A DNA stretch of 64,000 bases. Origin: Aristolochia californica. Lineage: Eukaryota; Streptophyta; Magnoliopsida; Piperales; Aristolochiaceae. The DNA is taken from contig JARWKL010000004.1 in NCBI GenBank assembly GCA_029961685.1, positions 27,161,610 to 27,225,609 of the forward strand. Reading direction: 5' to 3'. Positions 20,901-33,800 of the stretch are shown here, one piece after another. Positions within the stretch are counted from its first letter, which is position 1, and each line of letters opens with the position of its first letter. The notes below the pieces were generated by a model. The model was given only the letters and a program-made list of their open reading frames with translations, was not told where the DNA came from and made no database searches. Both the position numbers and the translations under genes were made by a program.

Positions 20901-23900
20901 TTTGTAGGGATTGTAAACTCTTTTTAATTTTTATATATCAGGTTCTGCAATCATCGAGAAAAGGGGGAGGCAGATGATTTTTAGCTGAGTGTTGACTCCA
21001 AATCCATAAGTCATAACTTACAAAAATATAGCCCATTACGTACTATAAATCACTTTAGAATAATCTATGGTCTTTAGTTCAACGTTTCGTAAATGGGCAA
21101 AATAATGGCATGTTTGACTTGGGTAAATATCCCACCGAACGTTTACTTGAGAATTTAATGTTATTCACTTTAAAAGTTTTGGATCCATAGGTCAATTGGT
21201 TCTTTAACATGTTTCAAGCATGCATATCCATTTTTTAAAACAAGTGTAGAAAAACTTGGATAACAAAACTTTTGTGTTCATTAGTGGTGTGTGAATAAAT
21301 TTTCTTTACTTACATTCATTTATTGCTTTAAATTCATTGCATACATAAACTCTAAAATTTTCATTTTGCTGTGATCTATTTGCCTTTTAACTCTTTTTTC
21401 GTTTACGAGATGAATGGAAGAGAAAACTCAAGTTCTGATATAAGAAAAAAGTCTACAACTAAAATGGAAATGCACAATGCACAAATGTAGAGAGAGATAA
21501 TTCCAAAAAGTGTTTGTGATTTTTAGGGATTTTAAACTCTTTTTATTTTTTATATATCAGGTTCTGTAATCGTCGGGAAAAGGGGGAGGGGCGGGATTTT
21601 TAACTGAGTATTGACTCCCAATCCATAAGTCATTCCTTACAAAAATATAGCCCATTATGCATGATAATAACTTTACAATCATCTATGATCGTTTGGTCAG
21701 CTTTTTGTAAATGAGCAAAATGATCGTTTGTTAGACTCGGGTAAATATCCCAATGCACATTCACATGAGAATTTAATGTTATTCTCTATAAAGGTTTTGA
21801 TCCATAGGTCATTTGCATCTTTAACATGTTTCAAGCATGCATATCCATTTTCTAAAACATGTGTAGAAAAATCTCTTTCTTATTAAAATTCCGAGCTATT
21901 ACGGTTGAACTAGTGGAATTTCCAAAATTCGGATAACAAAACTTTTGTATTCATTTTTGGTGTGTGAATAAATTTTCTTTACTTACATTTGTTTATTGCT
22001 TTAAATTGTTTCCAATACATAAACTCTAAAATTTTCATTTTGTTGTGAGTTATTTGCCTTTTATCTCTTTTTTTTGTTTACGAGATGAAGGGAAAGTGAA
22101 AACTCTGGCTTTGATTTAAGAAACAATTATACATCTAAAATGGAAATGCACAATTCTCAAATGTAGAGAGAGATAATCCCAAAAGGTGTCTATAATTTTT
22201 AGGTATAGTAAACTCATTTTAGTTTTTATATATCATGTTTTGCAATCGTCGGGAAAAGGGGGAGGCGGAGGATTTTTAACTGAGTATTGACTCCCAATCC
22301 ATAAGTCATTCCTTACAAAAATGAAGCATGTTACACATGATAAATCACTTTACAATCATCTATGATCGTTAGGTCAGATTTTTGTAGATAGGCAAAATAA
22401 TGGCTTGTTTGACTCGAGTAAATATCCCACCGCACGTTCACATGAGAATTTGAAGTTATTCTCTCTAAAAGGTTTGCAACCATAGGTTATTTGCATCTTT
22501 AACATGTTTCAAGCATGTATATCTATTTTTTAAAACATATGTAGAAAAATATCTTTCTTATAAAATTTTGACCTATTAGGGTTGAACTAGTGGAATTGCC
22601 CAAACATGGATGGCAAAACTTTTGTGTTCATTTGTGGTGTGTAAATAAATTTTATTTACTTACATTTGTTTATTGCTTTAAATTATTTCCATACATAAAC
22701 TCTAAAATTTTCATTTTGTTGTGATCTATTTGCCTTTTATCTCTTTTTTAATTTACAAGATGAAGGGAAAGTGAAAACTCAAGCTTTGATTTAAGAAAAA
22801 AGTATACATTTAAAATGGAATTGCTCAATGCACAAATGTTGGGAGAGATAATTCCTAAAAGTGTCTGTAAATTTTAGGGATTGTAAACTCTTTTTAGTTT
22901 TTATATATCAGGTTCTGCAATCGTGGGTAAAAGGGGGAGGCGGGGGATTTTTAATTGAGTGTTGACTCCCAACCCATAAGACATTCCTTACAAAAATATA
23001 ACCCATTACGCATGATAAATCACTTTACAATCATCTATGATCGTTAGGCAAGCTTTTTGTAAATGGGCAAAATAATGGCTTGTTTGACTCAGGTAAATAT
23101 CCCACCACACATTCACTTGAGAATTTTATGTTATTCTCTTTAAAACCTTTGGATCTATAGGTCATTTTCATCTTTAACATGTTTCAAGCATGCATATCCA
23201 TTTTTTAAACATGTGTAGAAAAATCTCTTTCTTATAAAATTCTGAGTTATTAGGGTTGAAATTGTGGAATTTACCAAACTTGGATAACAAAAATTTATTG
23301 TTCATTTGTGGTGTGTGAATATATTTTCTTTACTTACAGTTGTTTGTTGCATTAAATTCTTTCCATACCTAAACTCTAAAATTTTCATTTTGTAGTGGTC
23401 TATTTGTCGTTTATCTTTTTTTTGTTTATGAGATGAACAGAAAGTGAAAACTCTAGTTTTTATTTAAGAAAAAAGTATTAAACTAAAATTTAAATGCACA
23501 ATGCACAAATGTAGAGAGAGATAATTCCAAAATGTGTCTGCAATTTTTAGGGATTGTAAACTCTTTTTAGTTTTTATATATCAGGTTTGGCAATCGTCGG
23601 GAAAAGGGAGAGGCGAGGGATTTTTAACTGAGTGTTGACTCCCAATCCATAATTTATTCGTTACAAAAACATAGCCCGTTACGCATGATTGATCACTTTA
23701 CAATCATCTATGATTGTAAGGTCAAATTTTTGTAAATGGGCAAAATATTTGCTTGTTTGAATTGGGTAAATATCCTACCACACGTTCACTTGAGAATTAA
23801 TGTTATTCTCTTTAAAAGGTTTGGATCCATTGGTCATTTGCAACTTTAACATGTTTCAAGCATGCATATCCATTTTTGGAAACATGTGTAGAAAAATCTC

Positions 23901-25300
23901 TTCTTAAAAATTCCGAGCTATTAGGGTTGAGCAAGTGGAATATCCCAAACTTGGATAACAAAAATTTTGTGTTCATTTGTGGTGTGTGAATAAATTTTCT
24001 TTAGTTACATTTTTTTATTGCTTTAAATTGCTTCCATTCATAAACTTTAAAATTTTCATTTTGTTGTGATCTATTTGCCTTTTGTGTATTTTTTTGCTTA
24101 AGAGATGAAGGGAAAGCGAAAACTCTAGTTTTAATTTAAGAAAAAAGTATACATCTAAAAGGGAAATGCATAAAGCACAAATGTAAAGAGAGATAATTCT
24201 AAAAACTCTGTGCACTTTTTACGGATTGTAAACACTTTTTAATTTTTATATATTAGGTTCAACAATCGTCGAGAAAAGGGGGAGGTGGGGGATTTTTAAC
24301 TGAGTGTTGACTCCCAATCCAACAGTAATTCCTTAAAAAAATATAGCCCATTACGCATGAAAAATAACTTTACGTTCATCAATGATCGTTAGGTCAACTT
24401 TTGGTAAATGGGCAAAATAATGGCTTGTTTGACTCGGGTAAATATCCCACCGCATGTTCACTAGAGAATTTAATGTTATTCTCTTTAAAATGTTTGGAGC
24501 CATAGGTTATTTGCATGTTTAACATGTTTCAAACATCCATATCCATTTTTTAAAACATGAGTAGAAAAATCTCTTCCTTTTAAAATTCCGAGCTATAAGG
24601 GTTGAACAAGTTGATTTTCCCTAACTTCGAGAACAAAGCTTTTGTGTTCATTTCTGGTGTGTAAATAAATTTTATTTACTTACATTTGTTTATTGCTTTA
24701 AATTCTTTCCATACATAAACACTAAAATTTTCTTTTTGTTGTGTTCTATTTGCCTTTTATCTCTTTTTTTGTTTACGAGATGAAGGGAAAGTGAAAACTC
24801 AAGCTTTGATTCAAGAAAAAGGTATACATATAAATTGGAAAAACACTATGTACAAATGTAGAGAGAGATAATTCCTAAAAGTGTCTGTAATTTTTAGGGA
24901 TTGTAAACTCTTTTTAGTTTTTATATATGAGGTTCTGCAATCATCAGGAAAAGGGGGAGACAGGGGATTTTTAACTCAGTGTTGCTCCCAATCCATAAGT
25001 CAATCCATGCAAAAATATAGTCCATTACGCATGATAAATCACTTTACAATCATCAATGATCGTTAGGTAAGATTTTTGTAAATGGGCAAAATAATGGCTT
25101 GTTTGACACGGGTAAATATCCACCGCACGTTCAGTTGAGAATTTAAAGTTATTCTCTTTAAAAATTTTGGATCCATAGGTCAATTGCAACTTTAACATGT
25201 TTCAAGCATGTATATCCATTTTTTAAAACATGTATAGAAAACTCTCTTTCTTATAAAATTCTGAGCTATAAGGGTTGAACTAGTGGAGTTTCCCAAACTT
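17983..25300 (+). repeat. Satellite monomers, unit 1, 18.0-25.3 kb
   Basis: Anchors at 17983, 18653, 19327, 19982, 20641, 21258, 21931, 22608, 23282, 23953, 24628 and 25301. Three short monomers carry losses also found in unit 2: near 19612 (TTTTTATATATCAGGTT region lost; partner near 53742), near 20030 (ACTTACATTTG region lost; partner near 54165), and at 21254 (about 57 bases lost; partner near 55382). Small ATG frames at 19471-19692, 24015-24215 and 24881-25066 follow satellite phase and are not genes. Confidence 0.92.
22608..23281 (+). repeat. Representative satellite monomer, 674 bp, dissected
   Basis: Chosen to show the conserved layout. After the anchor come TGTTCATTTGTGGTG, a T-rich stretch to about 22750, GATGAAGGGAAAGTGAAAAC, and TGCACAAATG with GAGAGATAATTCC near 22829-22854. 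A G-rich tract lies at 22925-22946, then a GTTGACTCCCAA box. Dyads follow: ATCAT/ATGAT at 23030-23041, GAGAAT/ATTCTC at 23119-23138 with an 8-base loop, and ACATGTTT/AAACATGT at 23177-23214. GCATGCAT-like text (23188-23195 here) and ATTAGGGTTGAA close the monomer. The usual BamHI site GGATCC is GGATCT here (about 23151). No gene or known RNA is recognisable. Confidence 0.85.
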
Positions 25301-28300
25301 GGATAACAAAAATTTTGTGTTCATTTGTACTGTGTGAATAAATTTTCTTTACTTACATTTGTTTATTGCTATAAGTTCTTTCCATAAATAAACTCTAAAA
25401 TATTCTTTTTGTTGTGATGTATTTGCCTGTTATCTTATTTTTTGTTTACGAGATGAAGGGAAAGTGAAAACTCAAGCTTAGATTTTAGAAAAAAGTATAC
25501 ATCTAGAAAGTGTCTGTAATTTTTAGGGATTGTAAACTCGTTATAGTTTTATTATATCAGGTTCTGCAATCGTCGAGAAAAGGGGGAGGCGGGGGATTTT
25601 TAACTCAATGTTGACTCCCAATCCATAAGTCATTCCTAACAAAAAATATAGCCCATTACGCATGATAAATCACTTTACAATCATCTATGATGGTTAGGTC
25701 TGCTTTTTGTAATTGGGAACAATAATGGCTTGTTTGACTGGTGTACATATCCAACTGCACGTTTACTTGAAAATTTTATGTTAGTCTCTTTTAAAGGTTT
25801 GGATCCATAGGTCATTTGCATCTTTAACAAGTTTCAAGCATTCGTATCTTTTTTTTTAAACATGCGTCAAAAAAAATCTTTCTTATTAAATTTTGAGCTA
25901 TTAAGGTTGAACTAGTGGAATTTCTGAAACTTAGATAACAAAACTTTTGAGTTCATTTGTGGTGAGTCAATAAATTTTCTTTGCTTAGACTTGTTTATTG
26001 ATTTAAATTCTTTCCATACATAAACTCTAAAATTTTCATTTTGTTGTGATCTATTTGCCTTTTATCTCTTTTTTTGCTTACGAGATGAAAGGAAAGTGAA
26101 AACTCAAACTTTGACTTAAGAAAAAAGTATACATCTAAAATGGAAATGCTCAATGCACAAATGTAGAGAGAGATAATTCCAAAAACTTCTGTAATTTTTA
26201 GGGATTGTAAACTCTTTTTAGTTTTTATATATCAAGTTCTGTAATCGTCGGGAAAAGGGGGAGGCGGAGGATTTTTAACTGAGTGTTGACTCGCAATCCA
26301 TAAGTCATTCCTTACAATAATATAACCTGTTACACATGATAAATCACTTTACAATCATCTTTGATCGTTAGGTCAACTTTTTGTAAATGGGAAAAATAAC
26401 GTCTTGTTTGAGTCAGGTAAATATCCCACTGCACGTTCACTTGAGAATTTAATGTTATTCTCTTTAAAAGGTTTGGATCCATAGGTTATTTTCATCTTTA
26501 ACATTTTTCAATCATGCATATCCATTTTTTAAAACATTTGTAGAAAAATTTCTTCCTTATAAAATTCCAAGCTATTAGGTTTGGACTATTGGTATTTCCC
26601 AAACTTGGATAACAAAACTTTTGTGTTCATTTGTGGTGTGTGAATAAATTTTCTTCACTGACATTTGTTTATTGCTTTACATTCTTTCCATACATAAACT
26701 CTAAAATTTTCATTTTGTTCTGAACAATTTGCCTTTTATCTCATTTTTTGTTTATGAGATGAAGGGAAAGTGAAAACACATGTTTTGATTTAAGAAAAAG
26801 TATATATCTAAAATGGAAATGCAAAATGCACAAATGTAGAGAGAGATAATTCCAAAAAATGTCTGTAATTTTTTGGGATTTTAAACTTTTTTTAGTTTAT
26901 ATATATCAGGTTTTGCAATTGTCGAGAAAAAGGGAAGGCAGGGATTTTTAACTGAGTGTTGACTCCCAATCCATAAGTCATTCATTAAAAAAATATAGCC
27001 CGTTACGCATGATAAATCATTTTACTGTCATCTATGATCGTTAGGTCAGGATTTTGTAAATATGCAAAGAAATGGCTTGTTTGGCTCGGGTAAATACCCC
27101 CCTGCACGGTCACTTGAGAATTTAATGTTATTCTCTTTAAAAGGTTTGGATCCATAGGTCATTTGAATCTTTAACATGTTTCAAGCATGCATGTCCATTT
27201 TTCAAAATATGTGTAAAAAAATATCTTGCTTATAAAATTCCGAGCTATTAGGGTTGAACAAGTGGAATTTCCCAGACTTGGATAACAAAACTTTTGTGTT
27301 CATTTGTGGCGTGTGAATAAATTTTTATTACTTACATTTGTTTAGTGCTTGAAAATCTTTCCATATAGAAACTCTAAAATTTTCATTTTGTTGTGATCTA
27401 TTTGCCTTTTATCTCTTTTTTTTTTTTAAGAGATGAAGGAAAACTGAAAACTCAAGTTTTGATTTAAGAAAAAAGTATACATCTAAAATGGAAATGCACG
27501 ATGCACAAATGTAGAGAGAGATAATTCCAAAAAGTGTCTGTAAGTTTTTTGGTTTGTAACCTCTTTTTAGTTTATATATATCATGTTCTACAATGGTCGG
27601 GAAAAGGGGGAGGCCGGGGATTTTTTAACTGAGTGTTGATTCCCAATCCATAAGTTATTCCTTACAAAAATATAGCTCGTTACGCAAGATAAATCACTTT
27701 ACAATCATCTATGATTTTTAGGTCAAATTTTTGTAAATGGGCAAAATAATGGCATGTTTGGCTCGGGTAAATATCCTAGCGCAGGTTCACTTGCGAATTT
27801 AATGTTATTCTCTTTAAAAGGTTTGGATCCAATGATCAATTGCATCATTAACATGTTTCAAACATGCATATCCATTTTTTAAAATATGTGTAGAAAAATT
27901 TATTTCTTTTAAAATTCCGAGCTATTAGGGTTGAACAAGTGGAATTTCCAAAACTTGGATAACAAAACTTTTGTGTTCATTTGTGGTGTGTGAATAAATT
28001 TTCATTACTTACATTTGTTTATTGCTTGAAATTCTTTCCATACAGAAACTCTAAAATTTTCATTTTGTTGTGATCTATTTGCCTTTTATCTCTTTTTTTA
28101 TTTAAGAGATAAAGGAAAAGTGAAAACTCAAGTTTTGATTTAAGAAAAAACTATACATCTAAAATGGAAATGCACGATGCACAAATGTAGAGAGAGATAA
28201 TTCCAAAAAGTGTCTGTAATTTGTAGGGATTGTAAAGTCTTTTTAGTTTTTACATATCAGGTTTTGCAATCGTTGGGAAAAAGGGGAGGCGGGGGATTTT

Positions 28301-30655
28301 TAACTGAGTGTTGACTCCCAATCCAAAAGTCATTCCTTACACAAATTTTGCCCGTTACGCATCATAAATCACTTTACAATCATCAATGATCGTTAGGTCA
28401 GCTTTTTGTAAATGGGCAAAATAATGGCTTGTTCAATTCGGGTAAATATCCCACCGTAGGTTCACTTGAGAATTTAATGTTATTCTCTTTACAAGGTTTG
28501 GATGCATAGGTCATTTGCTTCTTTAACATGTTTCAAGCATGCATATACATTTTTTAAAACTTGTGTAGAAAAATCTCTTTCTTATAAAATTCTAAGCTAT
28601 TAGGGTTGAACAAGTGGAATTTCCTAAACTTGGATAAAAAAAACTTTTGTGTTCATTTGTGATGTGTAAATAAATTTTCTTTTCTTAAATTTATTTATTT
28701 CTTTAAATTTTTTCCATACATAAACTCTAATATTTTCATTTTGTTGTGTTCTATTTGCTTTTTATCTCTTTTTTTGTTGACGAGATGAAGGGAAAGTGAA
28801 AACTCAAGTTTTGAAGTAAGAAAATTGTATACATCTAAAATGGAAATGCGCAATGTAAAAATTTAGAGAGAGATAATTCGAAAAATTGTCTGTATTTTTT
28901 ATGCATTTTATACTCTTTTTAGTTTTTATATATCAGGTTGTACAATCGTAGGGAAAAGGGGGAGGTAGGGGATTTTTAACTCAGTGTTGACTCCCATTCC
29001 AAAAGTCATTCCTTACACAAATATAGCCCGTTACGCATCATAAATCACTTTTAAATCATCTATGATCGTTAGCTCAACTTTTTTGAAAATGGCCAAAATA
29101 ATGGGTTTTTCAACTCGAGTAAATATCCCACCATAGGTTCACTTGAGAATTTAATGTTATTCACTTTAAATGGTTTGGATCCATAGGTGATTTGCATCTT
29201 TAACATGTTTCAAGCATGCATATCCATTTTTTAAAACATGTGTAGAAAAATCTCTTTCTTATAAAATTCCGAGCTATTATGGTTGAACAAATGGAATTTC
29301 CCAAACGTGGATAACAAAAATTTTGTGTTCATTTGTGGTGTTTGAATAAATTTTATTTACTTACATTTATTTATTTCTTTAAATTATTTCCATACATAAA
29401 CTCTAAAAGTTTCATTTTGTTGTGATCTATTTGCCTTTTATCTCTTTTTTCGTTTACGAGATGAAGGGGAAGAGAAAACTCAAGTCTTGATATAAGAAAA
29501 AAAGTCTACATCTAAAATGGAAATGCAAGATGCACAAATATAGAGAGAGATCATTCCAAAAAGTGTATGTAATTTGTAGGGATTGTAAACTCTTTTTAGT
29601 TTTTACATATCAGGTTATGCCATCGTCGGGTAAAGGAGGAGGCGAGGGACTTTTAACTGAGTGTTGACTCCGATTCCGTAAGTCATTCCTTAAAAAAATA
29701 TAGCCCATTACTAATGATAAATAGTTTTACAATCATCTATGATCGTTAGGTCAGCTTTTTGTAAATGGGCAAAATAATGGCTTGTGTGGCTCCGGTAAAT
29801 ATCCCACCGCACGTTCACTTGTGATTTAATGTTATTCACTTTAAAAGGTTTGGATCCATAGATCATTTGCATCTTTAACATGTTTCAAGCCTGCATATCC
29901 ATTTTTTAAAACATGTGTAAAAAAATGTCTTTCTTATAAAATTCCGAGCTATAAGGGTTGAACTTGTGGAATTTACCAAACTTGGACAAAAAAACTTGTG
30001 TTCATCTTTGGTGTGTAAATAAATTTTCTTTATTTACATTTGATTATTGCTTTAAATTCTTTCCATGCATAAACTCAAAAATTTTCATTTTGTTGTGATC
30101 TATTTTCCTTTTATCTCTTTTTTTTACGACATAAAGGGAAAGTTAAAACTCAAAATTTGATTTAAGAAAAAAGTATACTTCTAAAATGGAAATGCACAAT
30201 GCACAAATGTAGAAAGAGATAATTCCAAAAAGTGTCTGTAATTTTTAGATATTGTAAACTCTTTTTAGTTTTTATATATCAATTTTTGCAATCTTCGAGA
30301 AAAGGGGGACGTGAGGGAATTTTAACTGAGTGTTGACTCCCAATCCATAAATCATTCCTTTAAAAAAAATAGCTTGTTACACATGATAAATCACTTTACA
30401 ATCATGTATGATCGTTAGGTCTGCATTTTTTTTAAATGAGCAAAATAATGGATTGTTTGAATCGGGTAAATATCCCAGCACACATTCACTTGAGAATTTA
30501 ATGTTATTCTCATTATAGTTTTTGGATCCATAGGTCATTCGCATATTTAACATGTTTCAAGCATGCATATCCCCTTTTTAAAACATGTGTAGAAAAATCT
30601 CTTTGTTATAAAATTCTGAGCAATTAGGGTTGAACTAGTGGAATTTCCCAAACTT
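25301..30655 (+). repeat. Satellite monomers, unit 1, 25.3-30.7 kb
   Basis: Anchors at 25301, 25933, 26607, 27280, 27957, 28632, 29309, 29984 and 30656. The 632-bp monomer at 25301 lacks about 43 bases at 25505 (CATCTAGAAAGTGTC in place of the TGGAAATGCACAATGC...AATTCC stretch), a loss shared with unit 2 near 59632. The block 27280-28631 matches unit 2 at 62036-63386, after an additional unit 2 monomer. Confidence 0.92.
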
Positions 30656-30857
30656 AGATAACAAAACTTTAGTGTCCATTTGAGGTGAGTGTAGAAAAAT
30701 AAATGTTATTCTCTATAAATTGTTTGGATCCATAGGTCATTTGCATTTTTAACATGTTTCAAGCATGCATATCCATTTTTTAAAACAAGTGTAGAAAAAT
30801 ATCTTTCTTATAAAATTCCGTGCTATTAGGGTTGAACAAGTGGAATTTCCCAAACTT
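30656..30857 (+). repeat. Truncated satellite monomer, 202 bp
   Basis: Two anchors lie only 202 bp apart. The text begins as a normal monomer (TTAGTGTCCATTTGAGGTGAG), then near 30690-30702 reads GTGTAGAAAAAT, a string belonging near the monomer's end, and continues at AAATGTTATTCTC in the distal third. About 470 bp are missing. The homologous place in unit 2 lies beyond the window, so whether this is ancestral is unknown. Confidence 0.9.
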
Positions 30858-33800
30858 GGATAACAAAACTTTTGTGTTTATTTGTGGTATGTGAATAAAT
30901 TTTCTTTACTTACATTTGTTTATTGCTTTAAATTCTTTCCATATATGAACTCTAAAATTTTCCTTTTATTGTGATCTTTTCGCTTTTTATCTCTTTTTTT
31001 GTTTATGAGACGAAGGGAAAGTGATAACTCAAGCTTTGATTTAAGAAAAATACATCTAAAATGGAAATACACAATGCAAAAATGTAGAGAGAGATAATTC
31101 CAAAAAGTGTCTGTAATTTTAACTGAGTGTCTACTCCCAATCCATAAGTCATTCCTTACAACAATATAACCCATTACGCATGATAAATCAGTTTACAATC
31201 ATCTATGATCGTTAGCTGAGCTTTTTGTAAATGGGCAAAATAATGGCTTGTTTGACTCGAGCAAATATCCCATCACACATTCACTTGAGAATTTGAAGTT
31301 ATTCGCTTTAAAATTTTTTGATCCAAAGCTCGTTTGCATGTTTAACATGTTTCAAGCATGCATATCCATTTTTTAAAACGTATGTAGAAAAATCTCTTTC
31401 TTATAAAATTTCGAGCTATTAGGGTTGAACTTGTGGAATTTCCCAAACTTCAATAACAGAACTTTTGTGTTCATTTGTGGTGTGTGTATAAATTTTCTTC
31501 ACTTACATTTGTTTATTGCTTTAAATTATTTCCATATATAAACTCTAAAATTTTCATTTTGTTGTGATCTATTTGCCTTTTATCTCTTTTTTTGTCTATG
31601 AGATGAAGGGAAAGTGAAAACTAGAGTTTTTATTTAAGAGAAAAGTATACATCTAAAATGGAAAAGCACAATGCACAAATGAAGAGAGATAATTTCAAAA
31701 AATCTCTGTAATTTTTAGGGATTGTAAACTCTATTTAGTTTTTTATATATCAAGTTCAGCAATCGTCGAGAAAAGGGGGAGGCGGATGATTTTTATTTGA
31801 GTGTTGACTCCCAATCCATAAGTCATTCCTTAAAAAAATATACCCCGTTATGCATGATAAATCACTTTACAATCATCTATGATCGTTCGGTCAGCTTTTT
31901 TTAAATAGGCAAAATAATGGTTTGTTGGACACGTGTAAATATTCCATTGCACATTCACTTGAGAATTTAATGTTATTCTCTTTAAAAGGTTCGGATCCAT
32001 AGGTCATTTCCATCTTTAACATGTTTCAAGCATGCATATCAATTTTTTAAAACATGTGTAGAAAAATCTCTTTCTTATAAAATTCCGGAATGAGGGTTAA
32101 ACTAGTGGAATTTCCCAAACTTGAATAACAAAACTTTTGTGTTCATTTGTGGTGTGTGAATAAGTTTTCGTTACTAGCATTTGTTTACTGCTTTAAATTC
32201 TTACCATACATAAACTCTAAAATTTTCATTTTGTTGTGATCTATTTGCCTTTTATCTCTTTTTTTGTCCACCAAATGAAGGAAAAGCGAAAACTCAAGTT
32301 TTTATTTAAGAAAAAGTGTACATCTAAATTGGAAAAGCACAATGCACAAATTTGGAGAGAGATAATTTCAAAATTTCTCTAAAATTTTTAGGGATTTTAA
32401 ACACTTTTTAGTTTTTTATATATCCGATTTTGCAATCGTCGAGAAAAGGTGGAGGCAGGGGATTTTTAACTAAGTGTTGACTACCAATCCATAAGTCATT
32501 CCTTCAAAAATTATAGCCCGTTACGCATGATAAATCACATTACAATCATCTACAATCATTAAGTCAGTGTTTTGTAAAAGGTCAAAATAATGGCTTGTTT
32601 GACTCGGGTAAATATCCCACTGCACGTTCACTTGAGAATTTAATGTTATTCGCTTTAAACGGTTTGGATCCGTAGGTCATTTGAATCTTTAACGTGTTTC
32701 AAGCATGCATATCCATTTTTTTAAACATGTGTAGAAAAATCTCTTTCTTATAAAATTCTGAGCAATTAGGGTTGAACTAGTGGAATTTCCCAAACTTGGA
32801 AAAGAAAAATTGTGTTCATTTTTGGTGTGTGAATAAATTTTCTTCGCTTATATTTTTTTATTGCTGTAAATTCTGACCATACATAAAATCTAAAATTTTC
32901 ATTTTGTTGTGATCTTTTTGCCTTTTATCTCTTTTTTTGTTTATGTGATGAAGGGAAAGTGAAAACTCAAGTTTTGATTTACGATAAAAGCATACATGTA
33001 AAATGAAAATGTTCAATGCACAAATTTAGAGAGAGATAATTCCTAAAGTGTCTATAATTTTATGGATTGTGAACTCTCTTTAGTTTTTATATATCAAGTT
33101 CTGCAATCGTCGGGAAAAGGGGGAGGTGTGGGATTTTTAACTGAGTGTTGACTCCCATTCCTTACAAAAATATAGCCCGTTACGCATGATAAATCACTTT
33201 ACAATCCTCAATGATCGTTAGATAAGCTTTTTCTTAATTGGCAAAATAATGGCATGTTTTGACTTGGGTAAATATCCCACAACATGATCACTTGGGAATT
33301 TAAATTGATTCTCTTTAAAAAAATTTGATCCATAGGCCATTTGCATCTTTAACATGTTTCAAGCATGCATATCCATTTTTTAAAAAAATTGTAGGAAAAT
33401 ATCTTTCTTATAAAATTCTGAGCTATTAGGGTTGAACTAGTGGATTTTCCAAAACTTGGATAACAAAACTTTTTTGTTCATTTGTGGCGTGTTAAAATTT
33501 TTTCTATACTTACATTTGTCTATTGCTTTAAATTCTTTCCATACATTAACTCTAAAATTTTCATTTTGTTGTGATCTATATGCCTTTTATCTCTTTTTTT
33601 TGTTTACGAGATGAAGGGAAAGTGAAAACTCAAGTTTTGATTTAAGAAAAAAGTATAAATATAAAATGGAAATGCACAATGGACAAATGTAGAGAGAGAT
33701 AATTCCAAAAAGCGTCTGTAATTTTAAGGGATTGTAAACTCTTCTTAGTTTTTGTATATCAGTTTCTACTTACATCGGGAAAAGGGGGAGGTGGGAGATT

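Noticed and set aside
23250..23255. TTAGGG in ATTAGGGTTGAAC once per monomer, as possible telomeric sequence
   Set aside because: Single hexamers in a fixed satellite context, never in tandem. They do not indicate interstitial telomere repeats or a subtelomeric position.
30920..31174. Recurring minus-strand frames (12115-12366, 19471-19692, 24015-24215, 30920-31174, 36342-36557, 38191-38397, 54163-54360, 58144-58344) with similar peptides
   Set aside because: Similarity follows from monomer similarity. Most monomers carry stops or frameshifts in this phase, lengths vary, and no domain is recognisable.
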